DNA of 64,000 nucleotides from Papio anubis (lineage: Eukaryota; Chordata; Mammalia; Primates; Cercopithecidae). Under the pieces are notes generated by a model. It was not told where the DNA came from. It saw only the letters and a program-made list of their open reading frames with translations, and made no database searches. The stretch covers positions 33,248,290-33,312,289 of the forward strand of contig NC_044980.1 in the NCBI RefSeq assembly GCF_008728515.1, read 5' to 3'. The first letter of the stretch is position 1. Each line of letters begins with the position of its first letter. A program made the translations under genes and the position numbers. This document shows positions 11,529-21,558 of this stretch, piece by piece.

Positions 11529-12062
11529 GGCCAGATGCAGTGACTCACACCTGTGATCCCAGCACTTTGTGGGGTTGATGCAGCAGGATCACTTGAGGCC
11601 AGAAGTTCGAAACCATCCTGGGCAACATAGTGAGACCCCATCTCTACAAAAAACTTGAAAAAATTGGTGAAACCCAGTCTCTACTGAAAATACAAAAATT
11701 GGCCAAGCATGGTGGCATGCATCTGTAATCCCAGCTACCAGGGAGGCTGAGACAGGAGAATCACTTGAACCAGGAAGGCGGAGGTTGCAGTGAGCTGAGA
11801 TCGCACCACTGCACTCCAGCCTGGGAGACAGAGCAAGACTCTGTCTTGGAAAAAAAAAAAAAAATTTGAAGAATTATCTGGATGTGGTGTACACCTATAA
11901 ATCTACATACCCATGAGGTTGAGGTCTGAGGATCACTTGGGCCCATGAGTTTGAGGCTTCAGTGAGCTATAATCACACCACTGCATTCTAGCTTGGGAGA
12001 CAGAGTGAGATCCTATTTCAAAACAAAAAACAAAACAAAACCAAAAACAAAAACAAACAAAA
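11529..12062 (+). mobile_element. Alu-in-Alu nest (AluJ-like interrupted by a younger Alu)
   Basis: An older Alu head starts at 11529 (GGCCAGATGCAGTGACTCAC) and runs to about 11665. A second Alu, lacking its head, covers about 11666-11864 and ends in an A-tail. The right arm of the older Alu then resumes, ending in an (AAAAC)n tail by 12062. Similar TTGAA..ATT stretches on both sides of the inner copy look like a decayed target duplication. Confidence 0.75.
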
Positions 12063-12236
12063 AGCTAGAAGAGAAGATTTGAAATGTTTCCAACACAAAA
12101 CAATCATAAATATTCTGGGTGATGAATATCCTAAAAACCCTGATTTGATCATTACACATTGTATGCATGTATCAAAATATCACATGTACTCCATAAATAT
12201 GTACAAATATTATATATTAATAATAAATCAATAAAA

Positions 12237-12597
12237 ATTTATATGTTGAAGCCCTAATTGTCAGTACCTCAGAATGTGACTGTATTTGGAGATAGGGCCA
12301 AAATGAAATCATATGGGCAAGCTCTTATCCAATATGACTAATATTCAATCCTGGTATCCATAGAAGAGGAGATTAGGACCAAAAAAACACAGATCTAGGG
12401 GAACCATGTGAGGACACAGTGAGATCAAGTGAGGACACTTGCTGTCTTCAAGCCAAGGAGAGAGGCTTCAGAAGAAACTAAATCTGCCAACATCTTGATC
12501 TTGCACTTTTATCCTCCAGAACTGTGATAAATTAAACTATTGTTTAAGCCAACCAGTCAGCGGTATTTCGTCATGGCAGCCTTAGTAAACAAATACA
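12237..12597 (+). mobile_element. MLT1-like LTR (ERVL-MaLR)
   Basis: Contains the typical MLT1 blocks: ATGTTGAAGCCCTAATTG, then CAGAATGTGACTGTATTTGG, later CTCCAGAACTGTGATAAATT and GTTTAAGCCAACCAGTC, ending near GTAAACAAATACA. The first few dozen bases of the LTR are missing where it abuts the L1 tail. Confidence 0.8.
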
Positions 12598-12998
12598 CCC
12601 TCTGCCCCACAATTACAGATGAAGTCTCTAACCAGGGTCTCAGGTCACCCAATAGACTTCATTTTATAACTCAGATAATTGCTTTAGCTATGGAATCATG
12701 CTTCCTAGATTATGGGTTTATTTACCATAAATAATCCTTTGGCCAGGGATATCTTGTAAGTGCATTCAGTCTTTCAATTCTCTTCTCCTAGACAATATCA
12801 TGCATCTATTTACACAAAATCCAGTTAATATGGAGATTCACTTGCCTTTTTCTTTCTCCTACAGGGCATCCCTGTAGTAAGGGGGTAAATGCATCATAAT
12901 GCAAGCTGCTTTTAACTCCTTCCATAGCTAAAGTCTTTAACTTCCACCTGTAGCTAGATTTCTTTGCCTTCCCACCATAGCATTCAAGAGATAAACAC
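12598..12998. other. Intergenic, no feature recognised
   Basis: No gene, RNA gene or named repeat identified. Confidence 0.6.
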
Positions 12999-13292
12999 GG
13001 CCAGGTGCGGTGGCTCATGCCTGTAATCTCAGTAATGTGGATGGCCGAGGTGAGTGGATCACTTAAGGTCAGGAGTTTGAGACCAGCCTGGCCAACACGG
13101 TGGAACCCCATCTCTACTTAAAATACAAAAATTAGCTGGGCATGGTGGCCCCTGTAATCTACTCCAGAGGCTGAGGCAGGAGAATTGCTTGAAACCAGGA
13201 GGTGGAGGTTGCACTGAGCTGAGATCATGCCACTGTACTCCAGGCTGGGTAACAGAGTGAGACTCAGTTTTCAAAAAAAAAAAAAAAAAAAA
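12999..13292 (+). mobile_element. Alu, near full length
   Basis: Starts GGCCAGGTGCGGTGGCTCA, carries both monomers and ends in a 20-bp A-tail. Confidence 0.95.
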
Positions 13293-14114
13293 GATAGAGA
13301 CAAACACTCCCATGATTTTGATGTCCTACAGTCCATTATATCTATCTGCAGACATAACTGTACTATTTATATACTATATTTTGTTTTTTGTTTGATAAAG
13401 CATATTATATTGCATTTATTTTTCTGAACTACCTTACCACTCAATTTTATGTTAACTGGCTTCCCATTTCTACTACTTCCTCTTAGATCCATCAGGATTC
13501 TTGGCATAAATACAAAAAAAAAGTTCACTGGAAGGATACCAAGTAGCTCATATAATTGCTGGGAAAGCTAGAATTCAGGCAATTGGCAGGGCACAGAATA
13601 GTCTGGGCTGCTAGAGTCAAGGTTCAAGGTTGCAGCATGAATGTCTGGTTAGGATAGATAGTCTGCACAGAGACTCCACTCACCCCTGCCCTGCTGAACT
13701 CCTGCCTGCTGTGCAGGATCGACACCAGCCTAAATCTGACCCAAAAGGGCAGAGGGACTAACTTGAAGGGCCTCCCCCTGACAATTAAGATGGAGCCGTT
13801 AAGGTGGAATAATGACTGTGGTGGATTAAAACACATCAAATATTATGAACATTCATGAGTTCACAATAATGGTTTTTAAAGCCTTCATTAATCCCTGTTG
13901 GAGGTTGTTAGGGCACCAACTTTTTACTGTAAAAGTTGAATATTTGTCTTGCCCTCCATATGAATGGTATTTCAGGATAACCAAATAGCTAATGAAAGAC
14001 TATCTGTCTTTAAAACTTCCACTATTTTGCAACCCCAAATGAAATAGCAGATTTAAGCTATAATCCTAAGTGGCTGCTGAAAACATTAGGCAAAAAGCTA
14101 AAGGGGGAAATGTT
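13293..14114. other. Intergenic, no feature recognised
   Basis: A+T-rich sequence without a recognisable gene or repeat. A 71-codon minus-strand frame at 13624-13839 shows no protein family signal. Confidence 0.6.
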
Positions 14115-14812
14115 TTAGTCTCTTCAGCTACTGTAACAAATCCCCATAGACTGGGTAACTTAAACAGACATTGATTTCTACCAGTTTTGGAGGCTGGAAA
14201 GTCCAAAATCTAAGTGCTGGCAGAGTCAGTTCTTGGTGAGGGCACTCTTTGTGGCTTCTCATTATGTTCTCACAGGGTGGAGAGTGGAGGGAGAGAAAGA
14301 GAGAGGCAAGCTCTCTCTCATGTCCCATGAGGACACTAATCCCCTCATGAGAACCCCACCCTCCTGACCTATCACCTCCTGTATTAGTCTATTCTCACAG
14401 TGCTATGAAGAAATATCTGAGACTGGGTAATTTATAAAGGAAAGAGGTTTGACTCACAGTTCAGCATGGCTGGGGAGGCCTCAAGAAACTATCATGGTCC
14501 AAGGTGAAAGGGAATCAAGGCATCTTCTTCACAAGGCAGCAGGAAGGATAAAAGCTAGCAGATCTTGTCAGAACTCTCTCACTATCATGAGAACAGCATG
14601 GGGAAAACTGCCCCTGTGACCCAATTACTTCCCACTGGGCCACTCTCACAACACACGCAGATTACAGGAACTACGATTCAAGATGAGATTTGGGTGGGGA
14701 CACAGCCAAACCACATCACCTCCCAAAGGTCCCATCACCAAATACCATCACACTAGAGATTAGGATTTCAATATGTGAATTTTGGGGGAATACAAAGATT
14801 CAGTCCATATCA
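14115..14812 (-). mobile_element. MaLR-type LTR (MST/MLT1-like), interrupted by a THE1 LTR
   Basis: The reverse complement starts near 14812 (TGATATGGACTGAATCTTTG) and, after the inner insertion, ends near 14115 with the CTAAAACA-type terminus. Blocks such as GTTTTGGAGGCTGGAAAGTCC mark the family. A younger LTR at 14380-14718 lies inside it. Confidence 0.75.
14380..14718 (-). mobile_element. Solo THE1-like LTR (ERVL-MaLR)
   Basis: A 339-bp LTR running TGTATTAGTCTATTCTCAC ... AAACCACATCA on the plus strand (reverse orientation), flanked by a perfect 5-bp duplication CCTCC (14375-14379 and 14719-14723). The 5-bp size is that of MaLR integration. It sits inside an older MaLR LTR. Confidence 0.88.
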
Positions 14813-15292
14813 GGGAACTTTATAATGTATAAATTTGGCTTTGACATCCTGAATCCACTGATCAACTTTACAGGAGGTACTATGTACCTCACTGTATGAT
14901 GCAATGGACGGAACCACCTATGAAGTTTTTCTGCAAAAATCTGAAGCCTAAATTTAAACAAGCATCTTATTTATCTACTTATAGGAAATGTAGAGGATAG
15001 AGGATAAACCAAAGGATATAATTGGCAAAATCCACAATGTTAGAAAGTAAATGATAAAAAAGCAAGAAATTATTGCACATTTAAAAAGACTTAGATACAT
15101 CAATAGAATGTAATATACAAATATTGTTTGAAATCCTGATTTAACCAAACATACAGTAGTAAGATATTTGTAAGACAGTTGGGATATTGTTAAACACCGA
15201 CTGGATACTTGATAATATTAAGATTTTTTTTTCCTTTTGAGATTATCATTTTTCTTTTTGTGGTTATCATATCTTTCCTCTTTTTTTTTTAA
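14813..15292. other. Intergenic, no feature recognised
   Basis: A+T-rich, with no gene or repeat that I can name. Confidence 0.6.
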
Positions 15293-15390
15293 ATAGAGTC
15301 AGCCAGTCTCAAATTCCTAGACTCAAGCGATCCACCTACCTTAGCCTCCCAAAGTGCTGGGATGACAGGCATGAGTCACCTTGCCCTGCC
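15293..15390 (-). mobile_element. Alu fragment, reverse orientation
   Basis: About 100 bp matching the reverse Alu left arm (CTCAAGCGATCCACCTACC, then CCTCCCAAAGTGCTGGGAT). Both ends are truncated. Confidence 0.8.
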
Positions 15391-15842
15391 CATGTTTTCT
15401 TTTTATGGTTGTTTTTTTAAACTAATCTCTCTGAGATACATGCTGAAGTGTTATAGGCCTTGAAAGCTAATGAAGGAACTTATAATTTCTGACTAACTGG
15501 GTTTAAGAATTGCTATGAATCTTTGGTCTTTGTCACTCTCATTCCCTTCTTTTGTGAATAGAAACTTTTATACCTGTTATATGTATTTTCCTGTGGGGGG
15601 CCAATAACTTTTCTTTTTGGTTTCACAGGTTAGCAGATCAAAAGGAACTGTACTCAAGGAGCTGAACTGAAGAATTACTTCCAAAAAGCCTTGTCCATAT
15701 CTGGACATGATGCAGAGGATGAAATTCTAGACTTTGAGATGATGCTATGATGATGATATGAGATCTCTGAGGACCTTGCAAGAAAATGACTGTATTTTGC
15801 ATGTGGGAAGTATTTGGGTCGTTAGGGGCTGGAGGTCAATCT
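15391..15842. other. Intergenic, no feature recognised
   Basis: No gene or named repeat. A short ATGATG-rich stretch lies near 15737-15761. Confidence 0.6.
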
Positions 15843-16400
15843 AAGGTTGACTCTAAGATGGCCCAGTTGATCCCCTCCTCCTGGAATTCATGCCCTTGTG
15901 AAACTCCCTCCCTTTGACTTTGGGCTGGCCTGGTGACTTGCTTCCAGCCAATAGAATACCACAAGGTGAAGGGATGTCACTTCCATGATTAAGTTCTAAG
16001 CTGTTGTGGCTTTTATCTTACTAGCAGACTTTCTGCATTGTATTCTCAGTTTCCAGCTTTGATGAAGTTAGCAGTTCATTGGACAAGCCCGTATCATAAT
16101 GAGCTGAGAGTGGCTTCCAGACAACAGTTAGCAAAGAACTGAGGCCCTCAGCCCAACACCCTCAACAAATGGAGTTTTGCCAGCAACCTTAGCGAGCATG
16201 GAAGCAGAGCCTTCTCTAGTTGAGCTTTCAGATGACCCAGCTCTCGTCTATGACGGTAGCCCTGTGAGAGCTTCTGAAGCAAAGAGTCTGGCTGAGCCAT
16301 GGCTGGACTCTTGACCCACACAAACCATAAAATAATGAATGTGTGCTATTTTAAGCTGTTAGTTTGTGGTCAGTGTGTATCCATAAATAATTAAAATATG
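15843..16400 (+). mobile_element. MLT1-like LTR (ERVL-MaLR), diverged
   Basis: Contains the blocks TGATCCCCTCCTCCTGGAAT, GGCTGGCCTGGTGACTTGC, GGGATGTCACTTCC, CTTCAGATGACCCAGC-type sequence and GACCCACACAAACCATAAAA, in the order found in older MLT1 LTRs. Sense orientation; about 560 bp, slightly longer than usual. Confidence 0.7.
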
Positions 16401-16515
16401 CAGTAACTAATTCTCTTAACAATTCTTTGAGGTACATGCTAGTAGACAACCCAAGTTTACAAATGGGAAAACTCAGGCACAGACATTGAGTAACTTGCCC
16501 AAAGTAACTCATTTA
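16401..16515 (-). mobile_element. MIR SINE fragment, reverse orientation
   Basis: The TTTACAAATGGGAAAACT block followed by CATTGAGTAACTTGCCCA is the reverse MIR core. Confidence 0.65.
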
Positions 16516-18369
16516 CGCCAAGAGGGGAGAGACTTCTTTCTTATTCCACAATATTGCTGTGAAACTAAAGAGTCAAGATGAGTGACAGTGGGTGTGTTTT
16601 GTGGGGTTGCTGCAGGGGAGATAAGGGTAGAGAGTAGTTTTAAGGCATTCTGCAAAGCATGGTGTTGCTATGTCCATTCCACCGGATTAACACTTACCAT
16701 CCAAACAGGGGTTGTGCCTCCTTACCTTGCACTGTCCAATAAACATTTGGAGAAGATATGGTGCGGGGGTGGTGGGGAGAGGGTGGGATGTATGGTCAGC
16801 ATTAGCTAGCTGTGAAAGTTGCAGACACCACGATGAAATCACTTTCATCAGACTCAGACAAAATAGAGCTGGTAAAGCCCAAAAAAGAGGATGCTCACAC
16901 TTATATGTCTGGCATAAGAAGAACTGTTTCCAAGAACTTTCTAAAAACCCTTTGGTTTATGACTAGACATTCTCCTGGACTGCAATAATTCAGATAAGAT
17001 ATTCTCAAGAACACTTGCCCACTAACAGCGTCTCCATCAATAAACTGCTAACAACTCTGGCTTTCAGCTTCTAGAACCAATGAACTCTATTTCTAAGCAC
17101 CTTATGTAAACCTTTTTTTGCTAACAAAAGCTCCCCTTGCCCTTCCCTCACCAAAGGTACTCGTGGTTTGCCATTCCATGCATTCAGATTATAATACTTA
17201 TTTCTATTACCAAGTAAACTCAACATATTTAATTTTTTTTCTAGTGTCTTTTTTTGTAAGGTTGACATAATCAATGCTTGTCTTTGAAAGAAAAAAAGAA
17301 AATGTGAGCACCTCAAAGCCTCCCATTTTCAGTAGATTGATTTTCCTAAAACTTTGACCTGGTTACCTCAAAACATTGATCACAGTTTAACAGTGATTCT
17401 TTAGCTGCTAATTTAAGTACAGATCACACCTTGGCATTGAAAGCCTATGGCATTTCTTCTGTCTCCCTTTCTAGCTGTACCTGCTTTAATGTATTGCTGA
17501 TGTACGCTGCATCAGCAATTCATTCCAGGCTGACTGCACACTACGCTGCTGCATACAAAGAGCTTGCAGTTTCCTTGCCTCCTTTTTACCAAACTATTTT
17601 TCATTGCATAGAACACTTTGTCGCCCATCCTCATGAATCACAACCTTACCTATCTGCAGCATTTCTGGCATTCTCAAATATTGCTAGTAGGAGCGCAGAT
17701 TTCTTGGAGGACAATTTGACAATATTTATTGGCAATGTTGAACCTTACCTGAGCCCTGTGTTCTTGGAAAGGCACTTTAAAAATCCTCCTTCCCTTTTGT
17801 TCTGGGAAATGGCTTGCTGCAAGGAATCATGCTTGCTCTTATGACTTAAAACTTTCTTGTTTACGTAGGACATGACCAGGCACAGACCCTCTAAATTCCC
17901 ACTTTTTTTTGTCTTATAAATGTTAACTGAAGTGTTTGTTGAACTGTTCAATCTGGGCAAAATGCAAAGTAACTTAACTTGACCAAAGTTTAGTAAAGCT
18001 TTTCCCCTTTGCCCAGGCACCTAAACTTTGGCTCACTTTGGGCAATGGAACATGGAACCATGTTAAAGTCAACAGCCCCTCCTCCAGGGAACTGGCTGAA
18101 CTCAGGAAAAAGTGTTCCCTGGTCAATGTCCCATCATATCTGTCACTCATCCCATCTCCTGCACCCAGTTCTTATTTACTTCTCTCCATAAAGGAAAGCC
18201 TATTTGTGTCTGATCTCTGAGCTACAGATCTCATAGATCTCAAAGCCTTCTCCCTATTGTCGTAGTCACCTTCCCCTTATGGCAATAATCCTATTGAAGT
18301 AATCCTTACATAAGTTTAAGCTGTTTTTTTTTTTTTTTTTAATTTGACATTACTAACAGCTTTTAAAAA
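16516..18369. other. Intergenic, mostly unassigned
   Basis: No gene recognised. A 137-codon plus-strand open frame at 17431-17844 has no family I know; the segment near 17690-17740 resembles an old L1 3' region (AGGACAATTTGACAATATTT), so the frame is probably fortuitous. A T-run lies near 18323-18340. Confidence 0.5.
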
Positions 18370-18745
18370 TATCTAGGCTTTTTGATCAAATAATCCCACT
18401 TCTAGAAAATTAATCAAAGGAAATAATGATAAAGCACACATAGTTTACTTTTTTAAAAAAGTGAATGCTCATGACATATTATTTGTAATAGAAAAAAATA
18501 CTAGAAAAGCAAAAATATTTTCCCAAACAGGAAAGTTAAATAAATTATGTAGCCATTAAAAATATGTTTTCAAATTGTCCCTGGTAGCATTTGAGAGTGT
18601 TCTTAATGTATTAGTCCAAACCATTAGAGCAAGATACAAAAATATATAAAAAGCTAATTTCAAATTGTTTGTCTTATTACTATGTTGAAAAATAAAGGCC
18701 ATAAATACATGTAGGAAAAGACTGAAATAAACACTTTAAAATATT
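18370..18745 (+). mobile_element. Old L1 3'-end fragment (L1M-like)
   Basis: Diverged blocks AATAATCCCACTTCTAG, then AAAGGAAATAATGATAAAGC, then GTTAAATAAATTATGTAGCC match the 3' end of old L1 elements in sense orientation. Confidence 0.6.
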
Positions 18746-18836
18746 AATATTATTTAATATTTGATGGGGTGATTGATTTTATACTAAATATTTTGGGGAA
18801 TTTTACAAATTTTCTATAGTGAGTATTTTTTTGTAG

Positions 18837-19187
18837 TCAAAATATTATATATATATTTAAATATAACACTTCAAACATACCAAAGCAAGGAATTGTCTCT
18901 GGCCATCAAATATTATCTTTTCTACAAGCTTTTCTTATCAAAATATTTTTATATATATATATATATATTTAAATATAACACTTCAAACATCCAAAGCAAG
19001 AAATTGTCTCTGGCCATCAAATATTATCTTTTCTACAAGCTTTTCTTATCAAAATATTATATATATGTGTGTGTGTGTATATATATAAAAATATATATAT
19101 AAATATATAAATATAACACTTCAAACATACCAAAGCAAGAAATTGTCTCTGGCCATCAAATATTATCTTTTCTACAAGCTTTTCTTA
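18837..19187. repeat. Three-copy tandem repeat, unit about 101-139 bp
   Basis: Three head-to-tail copies at 18837-18937, 18938-19048 and 19049-19187. Each carries an AT-rich stretch, then AATATAACACTTCAAACAT, TTGTCTCTGGCCATCAAATA and TCTACAAGCTTTTCTTAT. The non-AT part is almost identical in all three; the copies differ mainly in the length of the TA/TG microsatellite at their heads. The array lies downstream of C1QTNF3, about 2.2 kb past its stop codon. Confidence 0.95.
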
Positions 19188-19686
19188 TGCTCTCAGCTAG
19201 TTACTGTTTCTCTCTCTCCTGTGGATTCCTAGTCCTTTGCCTTCTATGGATGTAAAAGCATTCTAGTTTATGTTATGTTATCCATGTACTTATTCCCTTT
19301 AGCCTATTGTCCTCTACTAGGTTGAAAAATTAGGGAAGGTAAGAATTGTATTTTAAATGCCATAGGAGTGCCTGGAATAGCACAGTATCTTTCATAAAGT
19401 AAATGTTTATTAATTCCAGCCACATCGTTTAGAGTTTACATTTGCATATTCCATCCTCTGAATTTTTTTTTTACATTTTGACTTCAGCTTTTATTCATGA
19501 TACATTCGATAAAATTCCTTCAGTATAATCTCTTTGTTGTCCGAGGGTCAAATATAATGTTTTCTACCCTGGAAAATTATCAAAGCTGATCATTATGTGA
19601 AACAGTTCTACACCGTATTACATCCCTGAAGCAAGCAGAAACTCATGTACTTTGTTTGCAGAGTTGCTTTAAGATTTAGAATTTGC
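19188..19686. other. Downstream flank of C1QTNF3, unassigned
   Basis: No gene or repeat named. The last 16 bases (19671-19686) are the left target duplication of the next Alu. Confidence 0.6.
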
Positions 19687-19990
19687 CACCAGGCACGGTG
19701 GCTCACACCTGTAATCCCAGCACTTTGGAAAACCGAGGCAGGCAGATCACCTGAGGTCAAGAGTTGCAGACCAGCCTGGTCAACATGGTGAAACCCTGTC
19801 TCTATTAAAAATACAAAAAATTAGCTAGTCCTGGTGGCGGGTGCCTGTAGTCCCAGCTACTCAGGAGGCTGAGGTAGGAGAGTCACTTGAACCCAGGAGA
19901 TGGAGGCTGCGGTGAGCTGAAATCATGCCACTGCACTCCAGTCTGGGCAGCAGAGTGAAACTCTGTCTCAAAAAAAAAAAAAAAAAAAAA
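19687..19990 (+). mobile_element. Alu (AluS-like) with intact target duplication
   Basis: A full-length Alu with an A-tail, flanked by the direct repeat AGATTTAGAATTTGC (left copy ending 19686, right copy ending 20004). Confidence 0.95.
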
Positions 19991-20488
19991 GATTTAGAAT
20001 TTGCAGACACCTACCTACTGTTTCCTTTTTAGCATCTCAGTTTTGAGACACTTGTGAAATTAATCTTCCAAGTATAATTCTGGTCATAGGTAAATTGTGA
20101 AGGCATTGGAAATTGTCTGCACCTTTTCCCATCTCTGTTGTAAATCAATTTCCCACACACCTGGGACTTGTTGCCTACAACCAAACCTTGTGTGTCACTA
20201 AGGTGAAAACTTAGAATTTAAGCATGAACATTACAAAGACTTCAGGTATGTGATAAAAAACCTCTTTCCTCAGAGAAATTCAGATTTTATTAGTGAGCCC
20301 TCTAAACATCAATGTCTTAAAGCGTTGAAATTATAACAATGGAATAACTGAAAAGTGAAGTTTTCTGGAGTCATGTGACCCTGCTGTGTGCCCAAGTCAT
20401 CTATTCATATGGCTGTTCACGTCACCTGCATGAAAATATTTTCACTTTGTGTTAACCATAGTGATTTACAATTGTATGACTATTAAAC

Positions 20489-21398
20489 TTTATTAAAAAC
20501 AAGTTTAGAAAGTATCTTTAACAAAGGTGTGTTTATTTCCATATATTGCTCATTACATTTTTCTTGCCATAGTTTTATCTAAAGCCAAGTCAAAATTTTT
20601 CTCTAAGGTATTTATTAGTAGTGTGTGTTCTTCAGATATAAAATCCCTCTGGTCAACATGCAACATTTGAGTATCTATTGGTACTGTATCTCTATGAAAT
20701 ATTTATGACATTTGTTAATAGCAAACCTCAACCTCCTGACCCCACATCCGAAGTTGGGGGCGATGTGGGGGAACATAGACAAAATTACAAAAACATTACT
20801 GGTCAAGCACATTGCAGCTAAAATCTATTGACTTTAAAATAGTATTGTATGTGAATTCAGAGTTTTAACATATTTGTGGATCAAAAGGAAAGGATCAAAG
20901 GCTAAGCTGAACACAGAGGGCACTAAATTAGCTAATAAGGCAGCTAGTGTCCCTGTTCTTGCCCCAGCCCTGTCATATCACTGCATCTTATTCTCTCAAA
21001 CGTTATAAAGAATGATGAACTTAAAACTTCACGGGTTCCTGAAAATTGGTATTAAATTAAAAGCAGAGCAGCCAAAATTCTTTGCAAATGACTTCTCTGA
21101 TAGAAAAAAAATATTTCCAACCTGCTTCAGAGGAGAATCCTCTTTTAGGTGCCAAGGAAAGAGTGATAAAGATGCTGAGTGTATTAGTCAAGGTCATCTG
21201 AGAAGACTACTTTGTGGTTGATTCTTCTGAGCCCCTGAGTTGTCCAACATTATTGGTGTACCTGTAGCATGAATAGCATTGCAACCAATAACTTTTTGAA
21301 TACAGCATGTAAAACCCTAACTTGAATGTTCATCAGATCATAACAATATCAGCTCAGCTACAAGTCTTCCCCAAAGTGGAGCTATTCTAGTCATATAT
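20489..21398 (-). other. C1QTNF3: C1QTNF3 3' UTR (probable extent)
   Basis: The sequence following the TAA stop on the minus strand. Three AATAAA hexamers cluster on the minus strand at 20616-20611, 20537-20532 and 20494-20489, with a further one near 20290. They are the first canonical signals after the stop and suggest a 3' UTR of about 0.8-0.9 kb. A longer 3' UTR reaching past the Alu at 19687 cannot be excluded. Confidence 0.45.
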
Positions 21399-21558
21399 TT
21401 ACTTAGTTTCAAAGAGCAGGAATCCTGCAAAGGTGGAGAAGCGTTGGTGGTCCCCATGGAGAGCGCCATTGCCCATTCGCAGCCAAACTTCATCCCCTTT
21501 GGCTAGCTTCAGCACAGCATGGTTGCTGGATGTATCTGATTTGCCCTTCATTTCATAG
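21399..21558 (-). CDS. C1QTNF3: C1QTNF3 coding exon 6 (last)
   Basis: 160 nt of coding sequence. The acceptor TTTCCAG ends at 21559. The first base completes a Ser codon, then YEMKGKSDTS... through GNGALHGDHQRF to FLLFETK and stop TAA (21401-21399). Encodes the C-terminal half of the C1q domain. Confidence 0.97.

Larger units (their letters stand above)
8931..12235 (+). mobile_element. L1 LINE, 5'-truncated, split by an LTR and by Alus
   Basis: Pieces at 8931-9952, 11082-11528 and about 12063-12235 are consecutive parts of the L1 3' end in sense orientation: the last part of ORF2 (ending with matches such as CACTGTTGGTGGGAATGTAA), then the 3' UTR (TGATTTGATCATTACACATTGT, near 12141). The reading frame is broken in many places. 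It is interrupted by a solo LTR (9953-11075) and by nested Alus (11529-12062). Confidence 0.92.

Noticed and set aside
18837..19187. Possible CRISPR-like direct repeat array
   Set aside because: There are only three contiguous copies with no unique spacers, in a vertebrate nuclear context; it is a tandem repeat.
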